NCBI RefSeq assembly: GCF_025717045.1
Contig: NZ_JAOVZN010000009.1
Coordinates: 1-64,000, forward strand
DNA length: 64,000 nucleotides
Direction: 5' to 3'
Origin: Flavobacterium sp. SH_e
Lineage (GTDB): Bacteria; Bacteroidota; Bacteroidia; Flavobacteriales; Flavobacteriaceae
Each line of letters starts with the position of its first letter. The first letter of the stretch is position 1. A program made the translations under genes and the position numbers. Below the pieces are notes generated by a model, which made no database searches, was not told where the DNA came from, and saw only the letters and a program-made list of their open reading frames with translations. Of this stretch, positions 51,540 through 60,855 are shown in pieces.

Positions 51540-51571
51540 ATGGCAGTCGTTTTACTTGACTGCCATTTTTA
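51540..51571 (+). terminator. Terminator after the glycine-zipper gene
   Basis: ATGGCAGTC/GACTGCCAT stem and T tract; it may also serve the convergent gene ending at 51585. Confidence 0.88.
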
Positions 51572-51584
51572 TTTAAGTGCTTTT

Positions 51585-52157
51585 TCATTTAGATTCTAAT
51601 AGGTATTCTCTTCCGCAAGAGTCAACATATTTAAGCAACTCGAGTTTTTCTTCGTTATTGTACCATAATTTAAAATAAGATTTGTCAGGAAATTGATATT
51701 CATCCCAAACAATTCCAGATCCTTGATTTCCAGTTTGATTACCAATTAAATTCAATACTTTATTACGTTTCATGCCTAATTTAACTTTGCAAAAATCGTT
51801 TATAGTAATTTTTTCAATAACTGATTCTGAAGTTTGATATCTAAAAGGTCTAAAGTTTTTATTAGATGAATCTAATTTGTATTCTTTTGCACAAGGATCA
51901 ATAAAATACATTTGAATTAGTTTGTCATTTTTGTAAATCAGTTTCATTTTGCATTGATAGTCTAATTTATAAACAAAACTAGATCTTACTTTTTGGCATG
52001 ATACGCCAATGATTTTTTCTGCATCAGTACGTTTTATGCCAATTTCGATTTTGCAAAAATCAGAAAGTTTCAAATTGTTAGAGAAGGAAGAGTAAGTTGA
52101 AAATAAAATCAAAACAAAACATTTTAAAATATGTTCTTTAGCATAAATCTTTGTCAT
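51585..52157 (-). CDS. Secreted protein with a duplicated BamE/SmpA-like unit
   Basis: 190 residues with a signal peptide. Two homologous halves are visible: LSDFCKIEIGIKRTDAEKII(G) ... YFIDPCAKEYKLDS and INDFCKVKLGMKRNKVLNLI(G) ... KYVDSCGREYLLES. Each has a Cys near the start and one near the end, likely a disulfide pair, and the pattern 'GxxRxxxxxxIG' then strands recalls the BamE/OmlA fold. I know no family with this exact duplication. It is secreted to the periplasm. Confidence 0.72.
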   Translation of the reverse strand: MTKIYAKEHILKCFVLILFSTYSSFSNNLKLSDFCKIEIGIKRTDAEKIIGVSCQKVRSSFVYKLDYQCKMKLIYKNDKLIQMYFIDPCAKEYKLDSSNKNFRPFRYQTSESVIEKITINDFCKVKLGMKRNKVLNLIGNQTGNQGSGIVWDEYQFPDKSYFKLWYNNEEKLELLKYVDSCGREYLLESK

Positions 52158-52269
52158 AAATTGAATTTTAAAAAGTAAAACGAGTTTTAAAAAAAATATT
52201 GCTTTGTAACCCGGAAGTTGTTAATTCTGATATGTAAGAATTGATTTTTTTCCATTTCATTAAAAAAAC

Positions 52270-52302
52270 AAACCCCAAAATTATTTTCTAATTTGGGGTT
52301 TT
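52270..52302 (-). terminator. Terminator of the 598-residue gene
   Basis: AAACCCCAAA/TTTGGGGTTT arms just after the stop codon. Confidence 0.85.
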
Positions 52303-52307
52303 CAATT

Positions 52308-54104
52308 TTAAACCAACTCTGAAACGGGAATTTTAATACCAACTAATTCTGATTTACAAGAATCGAGTTGATCAAGGTCACCTTTAAAGACTGTCGTCGA
52401 TTCAAATAAATTTTTATAATACTCAATTCCATCTAACAGGTTAGATTTAAAAGAATTCCATTTTTTAAGCTGAGCCGTTGTAAGTTCTCCAGAAATAGAA
52501 TGAATTTCATTTCTAAAATATTCAACATACATTTTAAGCTCTTTTATAAACAAGTTTGGGCGCTTACTTCTAATAACCGATTTTCCTTGATAAATATGCT
52601 GGATCATTTCTTTTAAAGAAACTTCTTGATCAAAATATGCCAAGTTTGGTCCTGGACAAATTACAACTCCTTGCGCTTGGCCTTTTATTTTAATATCGTT
52701 TTCTAAATAGGAAGCATTTGCTAAACCAACGCATAAACAAGATTTTTCGGTAATCTTGATTTTGCTTTTTTCAAATTCATCAGCAGATAAAGAATCTTTT
52801 CTTGCTTCTAATTCTTCCAGTTTTATATCTTGATATTTTTTTGAAGCCGTACAAATTCCGTGCGGATTATATTCTTTGCTTAAAGCTAAAAATTTCTTTG
52901 GACAAGAACTTCCAGCTTTATTTTCCTGAATTCTTTTCTGTTTTAAGAATTCGTTAGTTGTTCCTTTCAAAGTGTTGAATGGAACTCCCAAAGGCGAAAT
53001 GTTACTTAAATAGAAATCATCTTCTTTGGCATTCATCAATAAATTGCGAGTTTCTTGATCTACAGATGTTGCTTCTGGAACTAATAAAAATGGGGAACCC
53101 CAACCAATAGAATCTACTTGATATTCGTCTAATAAAAACTCATGTTCTTGAGAAGTTCCAACACCGCCTTGAACTGTAATTTTTAATTCTAAAGGATTTT
53201 CTGGAAAGTGCTGATTTTTTGCCTTTAAAGCTTTAATCATTAAATCGTGGGCAGATTGTACCAATTGTTCTTTTTTCTGCTTAAATTCTTCTAAAATGGC
53301 GCCTAATAAGAGTCCGTCGGTTGCAAAAGCGTGTCCGCCGCAGTTTAATCCCGATTCGATTCGGTATTCGGACACCCAAAGCCCTTTTTTAGCTAAGAAA
53401 TTTCCTTGAATCATCGCCGATCTAAAATCACTTACTTTTAAGACGATTTTCTTTTTCAGTTCATTGTTTTCATTTGGAAAAAAATCTTTGAAGTTTTCGA
53501 AGTAACCAAATAATCTCGGGTTCATTCCAGCGGAAAGCACAACAGAAGATTCCAAATTACTATTTGCAAAACCTCTTAAAGCGGCATGCGCATCGTTAAA
53601 TTCAATTGGCAATTGTTCATTTTTGATAAAGTTGTCTTTATCTAATTTCGTCATAATATTAACATCGATTTCTCCAGGGAATAGATGTGTTTCAATGTAA
53701 TTTTGAATGTTTTCTTTAAAGGAAATTCCGTCATCTAATAAGTTTTGAAATCCTTTCTTAATGTCAGAAGTGTTTGGTAACATTGACATAAAGTTATCAA
53801 GAGCCGTTTTGCTCTCGGCTAATTCAGTTTTAAAATTTTCAAATTTCTCTTTGACAATTTTATCGACTAAATTTAAATAAGAAGTAATTCGCTCTGCGCG
53901 GTAATCGTGAAATTTCTGACTGATTTCTTCGTAAGGGAAGTTGAATTTTGTGCTGTAAAAATTACGCATCTTTTCAATCAAATCATCGTCGGCTAAAGCT
54001 ATAACAGATGAAATTCCATATTGCGCCACTCGAATCGGACTGTCTATCGTATAAGCCAATCCCATTACTGGAATATGAAAAGTATGCAGATTTTTTTTTG
54101 TCAT
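52308..54104 (-). CDS. Unrecognised 598-residue protein, possible FMN/TIM-barrel enzyme with Cys cluster
   Basis: No signal peptide or membrane segment. The start (FHIPVMGLAYTIDSPIRVAQ, then YGISSVIALADDDLIEKM) and the middle segments SGLNCGGHAFATDGLLLGAI and ITVQGGVGTSQEHEFLLDEY recall nitronate-monooxygenase or FabK-like flavin TIM barrels, where such glycine-rich loops bind FMN phosphate. Residues about 170-215 (NDAHAALRGFANSNLESSVV) interrupt this. A cysteine-rich stretch follows (SSCPKKF, HGICTASKKY, KSCLCVGLA, VICPGPN) that could bind an iron-sulfur cluster or zinc. The gene has no obvious partners and is not in an operon. The flavin reading is tentative. Confidence 0.7.
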   Translation of the reverse strand: MTKKNLHTFHIPVMGLAYTIDSPIRVAQYGISSVIALADDDLIEKMRNFYSTKFNFPYEEISQKFHDYRAERITSYLNLVDKIVKEKFENFKTELAESKTALDNFMSMLPNTSDIKKGFQNLLDDGISFKENIQNYIETHLFPGEIDVNIMTKLDKDNFIKNEQLPIEFNDAHAALRGFANSNLESSVVLSAGMNPRLFGYFENFKDFFPNENNELKKKIVLKVSDFRSAMIQGNFLAKKGLWVSEYRIESGLNCGGHAFATDGLLLGAILEEFKQKKEQLVQSAHDLMIKALKAKNQHFPENPLELKITVQGGVGTSQEHEFLLDEYQVDSIGWGSPFLLVPEATSVDQETRNLLMNAKEDDFYLSNISPLGVPFNTLKGTTNEFLKQKRIQENKAGSSCPKKFLALSKEYNPHGICTASKKYQDIKLEELEARKDSLSADEFEKSKIKITEKSCLCVGLANASYLENDIKIKGQAQGVVICPGPNLAYFDQEVSLKEMIQHIYQGKSVIRSKRPNLFIKELKMYVEYFRNEIHSISGELTTAQLKKWNSFKSNLLDGIEYYKNLFESTTVFKGDLDQLDSCKSELVGIKIPVSELV

Positions 54105-54198
54105 TTGTATTCGGATTAAAATAGAGACAAATGAAGAAAAATATTTTATCCTAAAACCTGATAATTGTCAGGTTTGTAAATTGTTGAGAAAGTTTTTC

Positions 54199-54237
54199 CG
54201 CCACGAATTCACGAATTGTTTTAAATTAAATTCGTGG
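54199..54237. repeat. Short ACGAATTCACGAATT inverted repeat
   Basis: CCACGAATTCACGAATT and AAATTCGTGG around a short loop; related to 31655-31742. Confidence 0.6.
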
Positions 54238-54246
54238 AAAAAAAAA

Positions 54247-55803
54247 TTAAATTAAAATCTTCTTCAAAGATTCGGCTATGCTTCTCCACAAAAGGTTGTA
54301 GAATGATCTATCCTGAAGTCGTTCTACTTCTACTTCTGCGGCTTTGGCTTTGTCTTTCGAATCATTTTTTACGAATAAATTGACAACAGCCGTTTTAAGT
54401 TTGGCTTCTTTTTCAGGATTTTTTTTCTTGTATAATTTCACTTTAAGATCATCATAATCTAAAGAAGCATTTCCTTTTGAGCCATTATCATTTCCATAAA
54501 AATTGAAGCGGTATTTATTAAAAGTTCCAGTAAAAGTTGTGCCAATGTAAGGTTTGCTGAAACGCGTCATTGCAGCAACATCAAAATTTGAAATCACGCC
54601 TTGAATATGAAATCCATCACTTTTATCTAGAACATTAAAATTCCAATCAACATCTAAAGGAGAATTTTTCATAAAAATACATTTGACTTTGATTTTTACA
54701 TCATTCATTTTTTTTAAACCAAAACCGCTTCGCAGATTGGTTGCTTGTAAATTGAATTTGTCGAAAGTTAGCACTCCAGGCCCTTTAGCAAAATCAAGTT
54801 CTTCTTCATAAACCAGTTTCGATTTCAAAACTTGCAAAGTATCTATTTGAAGCGGGAATTTTAGATTTCGCAATAAATGATTGTAAAGATATTTTTTGCT
54901 TGGATCGTCTTTCAGCATTTTCCCGCGATAAATATTCGCATCAAAATGATTAATTACCAGCGAATTTGCTTTGAAATAAAAACGGTCATTTTTAAAACCC
55001 CAATCCATTTTTTCCACTTGAGCCGAGTCGAACTTTAGATTGTATATATCCTTTTCTTTTTCAAGACGCTTCACAAATTCATATCGCTCAAATTGAGGCA
55101 GATTAGAGAAATTATTGATTTTTAAAAAATTCTTTTCGGTGCTTATTTTTCCAATATTGATATAATAAAAACCATTTGGTCTATAAAACAAGCTGTCAAT
55201 TACTAAAGCATAACTTTTATATTGAAGAGGAATTTTTTCTTTTATAGTAGCATCAGTAATTAAAATTCCTTCCAGTTTTAAAAGGATTTTTTTTATGCTG
55301 AAAATGGGTTTTTCTGTATCTAAAGAAACAACATCGATCATTCCTTCGTTCAAATAAATATTCGAAACAGCAACAATTTTCCGAAACGGATCGACAATTT
55401 CTTTTTCAATGCTTTTATGATTATTAATTAATTTTTCTCCTTTTTTATATAAAATGATTCGAGGTTTATTGATGATTATACTTTCTGCTTGAATAATATC
55501 GCGAAAAGCTAAATCCCAAATATTGAAATGTTTGATGGTAATAGATTCGATTTTTGAAAAAAGTCCATTTTTACTATCCTTTGGTTCGTTTTTCGGACTT
55601 ACCAATAAAGTTTGTGCGTAGATATTTCGAGAAAAAAGTGAGACTTCAATTTTTTCGTAATTAATATTATATGCCGTTTTGTTTTTCTCGTGAATAATAA
55701 TAGGAAGCTGTTTTTTGATCCAGTAATTCAAACCAACGTTGACCAAAATCACAATGATAAATAGAGAAATTACTCCAATCGCTATTTTTTTATAGATTGA
55801 CAT
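54247..55803 (-). CDS. AsmA/DUF748-like membrane-anchored protein
   Basis: 518 residues with an N-terminal membrane helix (IAIGVISLFIIVILVNVGLNYWI) and a long beta-rich periplasmic part with repeating strand pairs (INYEKIEVSLFSRNIYAQTL, IDVVSLDTEKPIFSIKKI, LVIDSLFYRPNGFYYINIG). The order resembles AsmA/TamB-like and DUF748 proteins, which form beta-grooves for lipid transfer between membranes. A Lys/Glu-rich C-terminal segment precedes the end. The family assignment rests on pattern only. It is divergent from the penicillin acylase gene. Confidence 0.68.
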   Translation of the reverse strand: MSIYKKIAIGVISLFIIVILVNVGLNYWIKKQLPIIIHEKNKTAYNINYEKIEVSLFSRNIYAQTLLVSPKNEPKDSKNGLFSKIESITIKHFNIWDLAFRDIIQAESIIINKPRIILYKKGEKLINNHKSIEKEIVDPFRKIVAVSNIYLNEGMIDVVSLDTEKPIFSIKKILLKLEGILITDATIKEKIPLQYKSYALVIDSLFYRPNGFYYINIGKISTEKNFLKINNFSNLPQFERYEFVKRLEKEKDIYNLKFDSAQVEKMDWGFKNDRFYFKANSLVINHFDANIYRGKMLKDDPSKKYLYNHLLRNLKFPLQIDTLQVLKSKLVYEEELDFAKGPGVLTFDKFNLQATNLRSGFGLKKMNDVKIKVKCIFMKNSPLDVDWNFNVLDKSDGFHIQGVISNFDVAAMTRFSKPYIGTTFTGTFNKYRFNFYGNDNGSKGNASLDYDDLKVKLYKKKNPEKEAKLKTAVVNLFVKNDSKDKAKAAEVEVERLQDRSFYNLLWRSIAESLKKILI

Positions 55804-55921
55804 TTATAGTATTAATTTTAAATACATAAATTTAGGCTTTAAAAAAATGTTGTTTCTTATAAAATTTTATTGAAAAGTTACATCATTACGAATTTTCATC
55901 CATTTTACTTTTTTTTAGAAT

Positions 55922-58312
55922 ATGAGAATAATTAAAAAAATCCTGCTTGTTTTATTGGTTTTGATTGCCGTGCTTGCGATTGGTTTGTGCGCTTATATTT
56001 TTCATTTGAAACCAAAATATGAAGGTTCGCTTCAACTGAAAAATCTCGAAAAAGAAACTACGGTTTATTTTGATGATTTTGGAGTTCCCCATATTTATGC
56101 AGATTCTGAAAAAGATGCCATGACTGCACTTGGTTATGTACATGCACAAGAAAGATTATGGCAAATGGAATTATTACGTCGAATTGCTCCAGGACGTTTG
56201 TCTGAAATTTTCGGTACGGTTGCACTTAAAAACGATAAGTTTTTTGCTGGAATTGGAATTGAAGAAGCTTCGGCGAAAGCCATTGCCAAATTGGATAAAA
56301 ACAGCGAAAGCTATAAATTGACTCAAGCTTATCTGGACGGAATTAATCAGTATTTAGAAGAAGGAGTAACGCCAATTGAGTTTACTTTGGTTGGTGTCAA
56401 AAAACAAAAATTTACGATAAAAGATGTTTATAATATTTTCGGATATATGTCTTTCAGTTTTGCAATGGCGCAGAAAACAGATCCATTATTGACAGATATT
56501 AAAAATAAATATGGAGCTGCATATCTGAAAGATTTAGGTATTGAAGGAGAATTCAATAACACAAGAATTAAAATTTCAAAAGAGAAATCACAAGAATATA
56601 CCGAGATTTCGAAATCTATAACTGCAATGTTGGATCAGTCTCCGATTCCGCCATTTGTTGGAAGCAACAGTTGGGTTGTTGGGCCACATAAATCGAAAAC
56701 CGGGAAAGTTATTTTTGCGAATGATCCTCACATTGGATTTTCGCAACCAGCAACCTGGTACGAAGCACATTTGGTAACTCCACAACATGAATTATACGGC
56801 TGTTATTTGGCAGGTACTCCGTTTCCACTTTTAGCGCACAATAGAGATTATGCTTATGGATTGACGATGTTTGAAAATGATGATATCGATTTTTACCAAG
56901 AAAAAAATAAAGCAGACGATGCTTCTCAATATCAAACTCCAACGGGTTTCAGTAAATATGAAATTAGGAAAAAAACGATTAAAGTAAAAGACTCTTCAGA
57001 TGTTGTGATGACGTTTAAGATAACACGCCACGGTCCAATTATGAACGATTTAATGGAACGTTTGGAAAAGAAAAATCCAATTGCAATGTCGTGGACTTAC
57101 ACCAGAGAACCAATTCAGATTTTGGATGCAGCTTATGGACTTTCACATGCTAAAAATACGACTGATTTTAAAAAGGCTGTTTCTTTAATTGCTGCACCTG
57201 GATTAAATGTAATGTATGGAGATGCAAAAGGAAATGTGGCTTGGTGGGCGAGCGGGAAATTGTACAGACACAATGAAGGTGTTAATACCCATTTGATTTT
57301 AGACGGTTCAAGCGGAAAAGAGGATATCACTAAGTTTTTAGATTTCGAACAAAATCCTTCGGCTGAAAATCCAGAATGGGGATATGTTTATTCGGCAAAT
57401 AATCAGCCAGAAGCTATTGATAATGGTTATTTATATCCAGGATATTATTTGCCAGAAGACCGTGCGAAAAGAATTTCGGGAATTTTAGACGCAAAATCAG
57501 ATTGGGATAAAGAAGCGATCAGTAAAATGATTTACGATAATACTTCGGATGTTGCGGTTGAGGTTTCTAAAAATTTAGTAGAAAGTTTAGATAATAAGCC
57601 GCTTTCGAATAATGAAAAAGAAGTTTTAAAAGTTTTAAAATCTTGGAAAGGAACAACGAACTTAGAAGATGTTGCGCCAACGATTTACAACAAATGGATT
57701 TATCTGTATCTGAAAAACACATTTGAAGATGAAATGGGTAAAGAAAACTTCAATTTATTTTTGGGAATTTCTACTGGAAAACAAGTTATTGCAAATCAGA
57801 TAAAAAATGAAAATTCGGTTTGGTGGGATAATATTAAAACAAAAAATGTGAAAGAAACGAGAACAGAAATTGTTTCAAAATCATTTCACGATGCTGTTAT
57901 TGCTTTGCAAAATCAATTAGGAGAAAATATTTCAGAATGGAATTGGGGGAAAGTGCATACGGTAGAACACGAACATCCGCTAGGAAAAGTTGCAGCGCTT
58001 CGCGGATTATTTAATGTTGGGCCGTTTAATTCTCCAGGTTCAAATGAAGTAATCAATAATTTATTTTTCGGATTTAATGACGAAGGAAAGTATTACACCA
58101 AAGGTGGACCTTCAACAAGAAGAATTGTCGATTTTGCAGACGTAGAAAATAGTTGGAGTATTTTACCAACAGGACAATCTGGAAATCCTTTCAGCAACCA
58201 TTATGACGATCAAGCCGAAATGTACAATGCAGGAAAGTTCAGAAAAATGAAATTGAATAAAGACGAAATCATAAAAACATCAACAAAATTGGTTTTCAAA
58301 CCAAAGAAATAA
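55922..58312 (+). CDS. Penicillin acylase-family amidase
   Basis: 796 residues. N-terminal signal anchor (ILLVLLVLIAVLAIGLCAYIF), alpha-chain region with YFDDFGVPHIYADSE and YVHAQERLWQMELLRR, then the autocatalytic junction PFVGSNSWVVG with S248 as the new N-terminal nucleophile of the beta chain. Later conserved segments are NDPHIGF, KITRHGPIM and FGFNDEGKYYTKGGPSTRRIVDF. It is an Ntn hydrolase processed in the periplasm. Family substrates include beta-lactams and acyl-homoserine lactones; the specificity here is unknown. Confidence 0.93.
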   Translation: MRIIKKILLVLLVLIAVLAIGLCAYIFHLKPKYEGSLQLKNLEKETTVYFDDFGVPHIYADSEKDAMTALGYVHAQERLWQMELLRRIAPGRLSEIFGTVALKNDKFFAGIGIEEASAKAIAKLDKNSESYKLTQAYLDGINQYLEEGVTPIEFTLVGVKKQKFTIKDVYNIFGYMSFSFAMAQKTDPLLTDIKNKYGAAYLKDLGIEGEFNNTRIKISKEKSQEYTEISKSITAMLDQSPIPPFVGSNSWVVGPHKSKTGKVIFANDPHIGFSQPATWYEAHLVTPQHELYGCYLAGTPFPLLAHNRDYAYGLTMFENDDIDFYQEKNKADDASQYQTPTGFSKYEIRKKTIKVKDSSDVVMTFKITRHGPIMNDLMERLEKKNPIAMSWTYTREPIQILDAAYGLSHAKNTTDFKKAVSLIAAPGLNVMYGDAKGNVAWWASGKLYRHNEGVNTHLILDGSSGKEDITKFLDFEQNPSAENPEWGYVYSANNQPEAIDNGYLYPGYYLPEDRAKRISGILDAKSDWDKEAISKMIYDNTSDVAVEVSKNLVESLDNKPLSNNEKEVLKVLKSWKGTTNLEDVAPTIYNKWIYLYLKNTFEDEMGKENFNLFLGISTGKQVIANQIKNENSVWWDNIKTKNVKETRTEIVSKSFHDAVIALQNQLGENISEWNWGKVHTVEHEHPLGKVAALRGLFNVGPFNSPGSNEVINNLFFGFNDEGKYYTKGGPSTRRIVDFADVENSWSILPTGQSGNPFSNHYDDQAEMYNAGKFRKMKLNKDEIIKTSTKLVFKPKK

Positions 58313-58317
58313 TTTTG

Positions 58318-58352
58318 TTTCAAGTTTCAAGTTTCAGGTTTCAGGTTTCAGG
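58318..58352. repeat. Heptanucleotide tract TTTCAAG/TTTCAGG
   Basis: TTTCAAG twice and TTTCAGG three times in phase. The same unit and order occur at 49245. Confidence 0.9.
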
Positions 58353-58378
58353 TTTCAATTTGATTCCAAAATCTAAAA

Positions 58379-58439
58379 AAAGGTTCAAAGATTTCTGTTT
58401 AGAAAACCTTTGAACCTTTGTTACTTTGTCACTTTGAGC
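58379..58439. terminator. Terminator and 8-bp repeats between convergent genes
   Basis: AAAGGTTCAAAG/CTTTGAACCTTT stem (58379-58390 / 58408-58419). From 58408 the right arm runs into four 8-bp units: CTTTGAAC, CTTTGTTA, CTTTGTCA, CTTTGAGC. Confidence 0.75.
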
Positions 58440-58440
58440 C

Positions 58441-58884
58441 TTACTTAGAAATATACTTCCCAAGCACAATATCATTTGCAAAAATGTTCAAATTATTAAT
58501 TAGAACTTTATTATTAGTCATAACATTTTGTTTTTGATAAGCTGGGTCTTTTTCATATGCTTTTAATAAAATTTCCAATTCAACTTCATCAAAAACAACA
58601 AAACTATTGTAAATCGCATCTCTGAAATTTTTGTAATTAATGCTTCCCGTAATTTCCATTGCTTTTTGTTCATTCCAGCCTTCTTTTGCGGAAGCTTCGT
58701 TTATTTTTGCCAAGCAGAAATCAATAACATAGTTTTTATAATTGGCAGCTTCAACAATTTTGTCAATTATAATTTTGTTTTGCTGCGTTGGCATCAGCGG
58801 ATGATTATTTTGAGAGAAAGATTTTGCAGAAATTAAAAGACATAATAATACAGCAAAAAAACTGTAGTTTTTTAGATTTTTCAT
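58441..58884 (-). CDS. Hypothetical secreted helical protein
   Basis: 147 residues with a signal peptide (ending KSFSQ) and an all-helical mature part (QQNKIIIDKIVEAANYKNYV, WNEQKAMEITGSI, FDEVELEILLKAYE). It has one cysteine and no recognised domain. A perfect 15-bp palindrome (GTTACAA-G-TTGTAAC, 58951-58965) lies about 67 bp upstream of its start codon and may be an operator. Confidence 0.72.
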   Translation of the reverse strand: MKNLKNYSFFAVLLCLLISAKSFSQNNHPLMPTQQNKIIIDKIVEAANYKNYVIDFCLAKINEASAKEGWNEQKAMEITGSINYKNFRDAIYNSFVVFDEVELEILLKAYEKDPAYQKQNVMTNNKVLINNLNIFANDIVLGKYISK

Positions 58885-58950
58885 AGGTATTTAATTGTTT
58901 TGGGAAGCGCTAAAATAGTGCTTTTTTAAAATAAATCTTCAAATTTGACT

Positions 58951-58965
58951 GTTACAAGTTGTAAC
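58951..58965 (-). promoter_or_regulatory. Palindrome upstream of the small secreted gene
   Basis: GTTACAAGTTGTAAC, perfect two-fold symmetry around one base; regulator unknown. Confidence 0.4.
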
Positions 58966-58970
58966 AAAAA

Positions 58971-59000
58971 AGCTCCGATAAAATCTGATTTATCGGAGCT
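58971..59000 (-). terminator. Terminator of the TPR serine hydrolase gene
   Basis: 12-bp stem AGCTCCGATAAA/TTTATCGGAGCT followed by T run on the minus strand. Confidence 0.9.
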
Positions 59001-59026
59001 AATTTTTAGTTTATTTCTAAAAAAAA

Positions 59027-60487
59027 TTACTTGGCTTTATTTTTTAAAAGTTCGTCTAAAACTTTTTTACCGTTTTCATTTGTCGGATCTAATTCAACTG
59101 ATTTTTTATAATTTGAAATCGCTAATTTTTTATCACCGTCAGCTAAATAAGCTTCGCCTAAACTATCGTAAACATTTCCAGATTTAGGGAAAGATTCTAC
59201 ATTGATTTTGAAAACTTCAATGGCTTCTTTCTTTTTTCCCGTTTGTAATAATTGATATCCAACTCTGTTCATATCGTCTTCTTTAATAGCATAAGTTGGA
59301 TCATTTTTTAACTTTTTAAAAGTCTCAGTTCCTGCAACAGCACCTTTTTCTGTATAAACATCTAATAAATCAAGCGCCAATGATCTTTTTGGTTGCTCAA
59401 ATGGTTTGTTGTATAGTATAGCTTGAATTGCATCGGTCATTTCACCCAAAACTGTTCCGCCAGTATTGTTTAATAAAACTACCAAGTTTTTATCTGTAAA
59501 AATGCGTGAAATGATGGTGTTAAAACCATTTATTCCACCACCATGACCAACCATCTTCAGTTTGCCTTTGTCTCCATTATCAAATTCATCCACAAACCAT
59601 CCATAACCATAAGAGGCGTCTCCAACTTTTATGTAAGGTTTGAATAAAGATTCCATTGATTTTTCTGAAAGCAATTTATTGGTATAAAGTGCCTGATCCC
59701 ATAAATATAAATCTTCTACTGTTGAATATAAAGATCCTGCAGCATAAGGAATACTCATATCAACATAAGGCGCATTGCTAATTAATTTTCCTTTTCTTTC
59801 ATATCCAGCAGCTCTGTTTTTTAAAATTACATCGCTGTGATCGTATCCAGAATTAACCATTTTTAAAGGCGTGAAAATAGTTTCTTGTAAATATTGCTCA
59901 TAGGTTTTACCTGTAATTTTTTCGATAATATATCCCAATAAGAAATAACCAGAATTGCTGTAATTGAATTTTTCGCCTGGCGCAAATTCAAGCGGCAAAC
60001 TTGAGAACGTTTTTACAAATTCTGCTGGAGTGTAAGGATTTCTAGCTTTATCTTTAAAGAAATTTGGTGCATTCGTATAATTCGGAATTCCTGAAGTATG
60101 CGTCAATAAATGATGAATCGTGATTTTATCGCCATTTTCTTTTGGATAATCTGGAAGGTAAGTAGTTATTGGAACATCCAATTTTATTTTTCCTTCTTCT
60201 GCCACTTTTACAATTAAAAGCGCAGTGAATTGTTTACTGATAGAACCTAATCTGAATTTCGTATCAGGCTGATTTGGAATATTCCATTCCATGTTAGCAG
60301 AACCAAAACCTTTTTTGAATATTATTTTTCCGTTTTCAGCCACCAACGCAGAACCATTAAATTGTCCGTATTCGTTGTATTTGCTTAAAAGCTGTTCGAT
60401 TTGCTGTGCTTTGTCCTGAGCAAAAATGCTCATCGTTGAGAGTTGAAAAGCGACAAAGAGCGCAATAAGTTTGATTGATTTTTTCAT
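59027..60487 (-). CDS. Secreted class C beta-lactamase-fold serine hydrolase with TPR tail
   Basis: 486 residues from the ATG at 60487, which starts a normal signal peptide (MKKSIKLIALFVAFQ ... IFAQ); a longer frame start at 60553 is not credible. Catalytic residues are S82/K85 (SISK), Y176 (YSN) and a GHGGG motif. The C-terminal about 110 residues contain tetratricopeptide-like helices (NVYDSLGEAYLADGDKKLAI, NYKKSVELDP). It is a periplasmic or exported esterase or peptidase, not necessarily a beta-lactamase. It is followed by a strong terminator. Confidence 0.88.
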   Translation of the reverse strand: MKKSIKLIALFVAFQLSTMSIFAQDKAQQIEQLLSKYNEYGQFNGSALVAENGKIIFKKGFGSANMEWNIPNQPDTKFRLGSISKQFTALLIVKVAEEGKIKLDVPITTYLPDYPKENGDKITIHHLLTHTSGIPNYTNAPNFFKDKARNPYTPAEFVKTFSSLPLEFAPGEKFNYSNSGYFLLGYIIEKITGKTYEQYLQETIFTPLKMVNSGYDHSDVILKNRAAGYERKGKLISNAPYVDMSIPYAAGSLYSTVEDLYLWDQALYTNKLLSEKSMESLFKPYIKVGDASYGYGWFVDEFDNGDKGKLKMVGHGGGINGFNTIISRIFTDKNLVVLLNNTGGTVLGEMTDAIQAILYNKPFEQPKRSLALDLLDVYTEKGAVAGTETFKKLKNDPTYAIKEDDMNRVGYQLLQTGKKKEAIEVFKINVESFPKSGNVYDSLGEAYLADGDKKLAISNYKKSVELDPTNENGKKVLDELLKNKAK

Positions 60488-60855
60488 AATTGATTGATTA
60501 TGGTTTAGATTAATGAATGATTCGTTTTTGATTGATGATTGAAACTTTAACAAAAAGATATTCAGTGTTTTAGTTCGAAAGTACGATTTTTTTTACTTCA
60601 ATTTAAAACTGTCTTTAAAAGTTTAGACGACCGATTTACGATTTGGTTTCACAAACAATCAATTTTTTTTCATTTAATTTAATAAACGAATTCGAGCATA
60701 AACCAAAAGTTAATTTTTGCAGGGTCTATGCTCATAACTAACAAATATTTTCAAAAATATTAAGCAGTTAAAACTTTACTTATATATAATAATAAAAGGA
60801 TAAATAATTTTAGCATGTTACTCAGATTAAGGTTAATATCTGATTCTGATAGAAA
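60488..60855. other. Intergenic region between the two serine hydrolase genes
   Basis: No gene is seen in 368 bp. A loose inverted repeat GAGCATA (60694) / TATGCTC (60727) is the only structure; the promoter of the TPR hydrolase must lie at the left end but no consensus element is clear. Confidence 0.5.
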
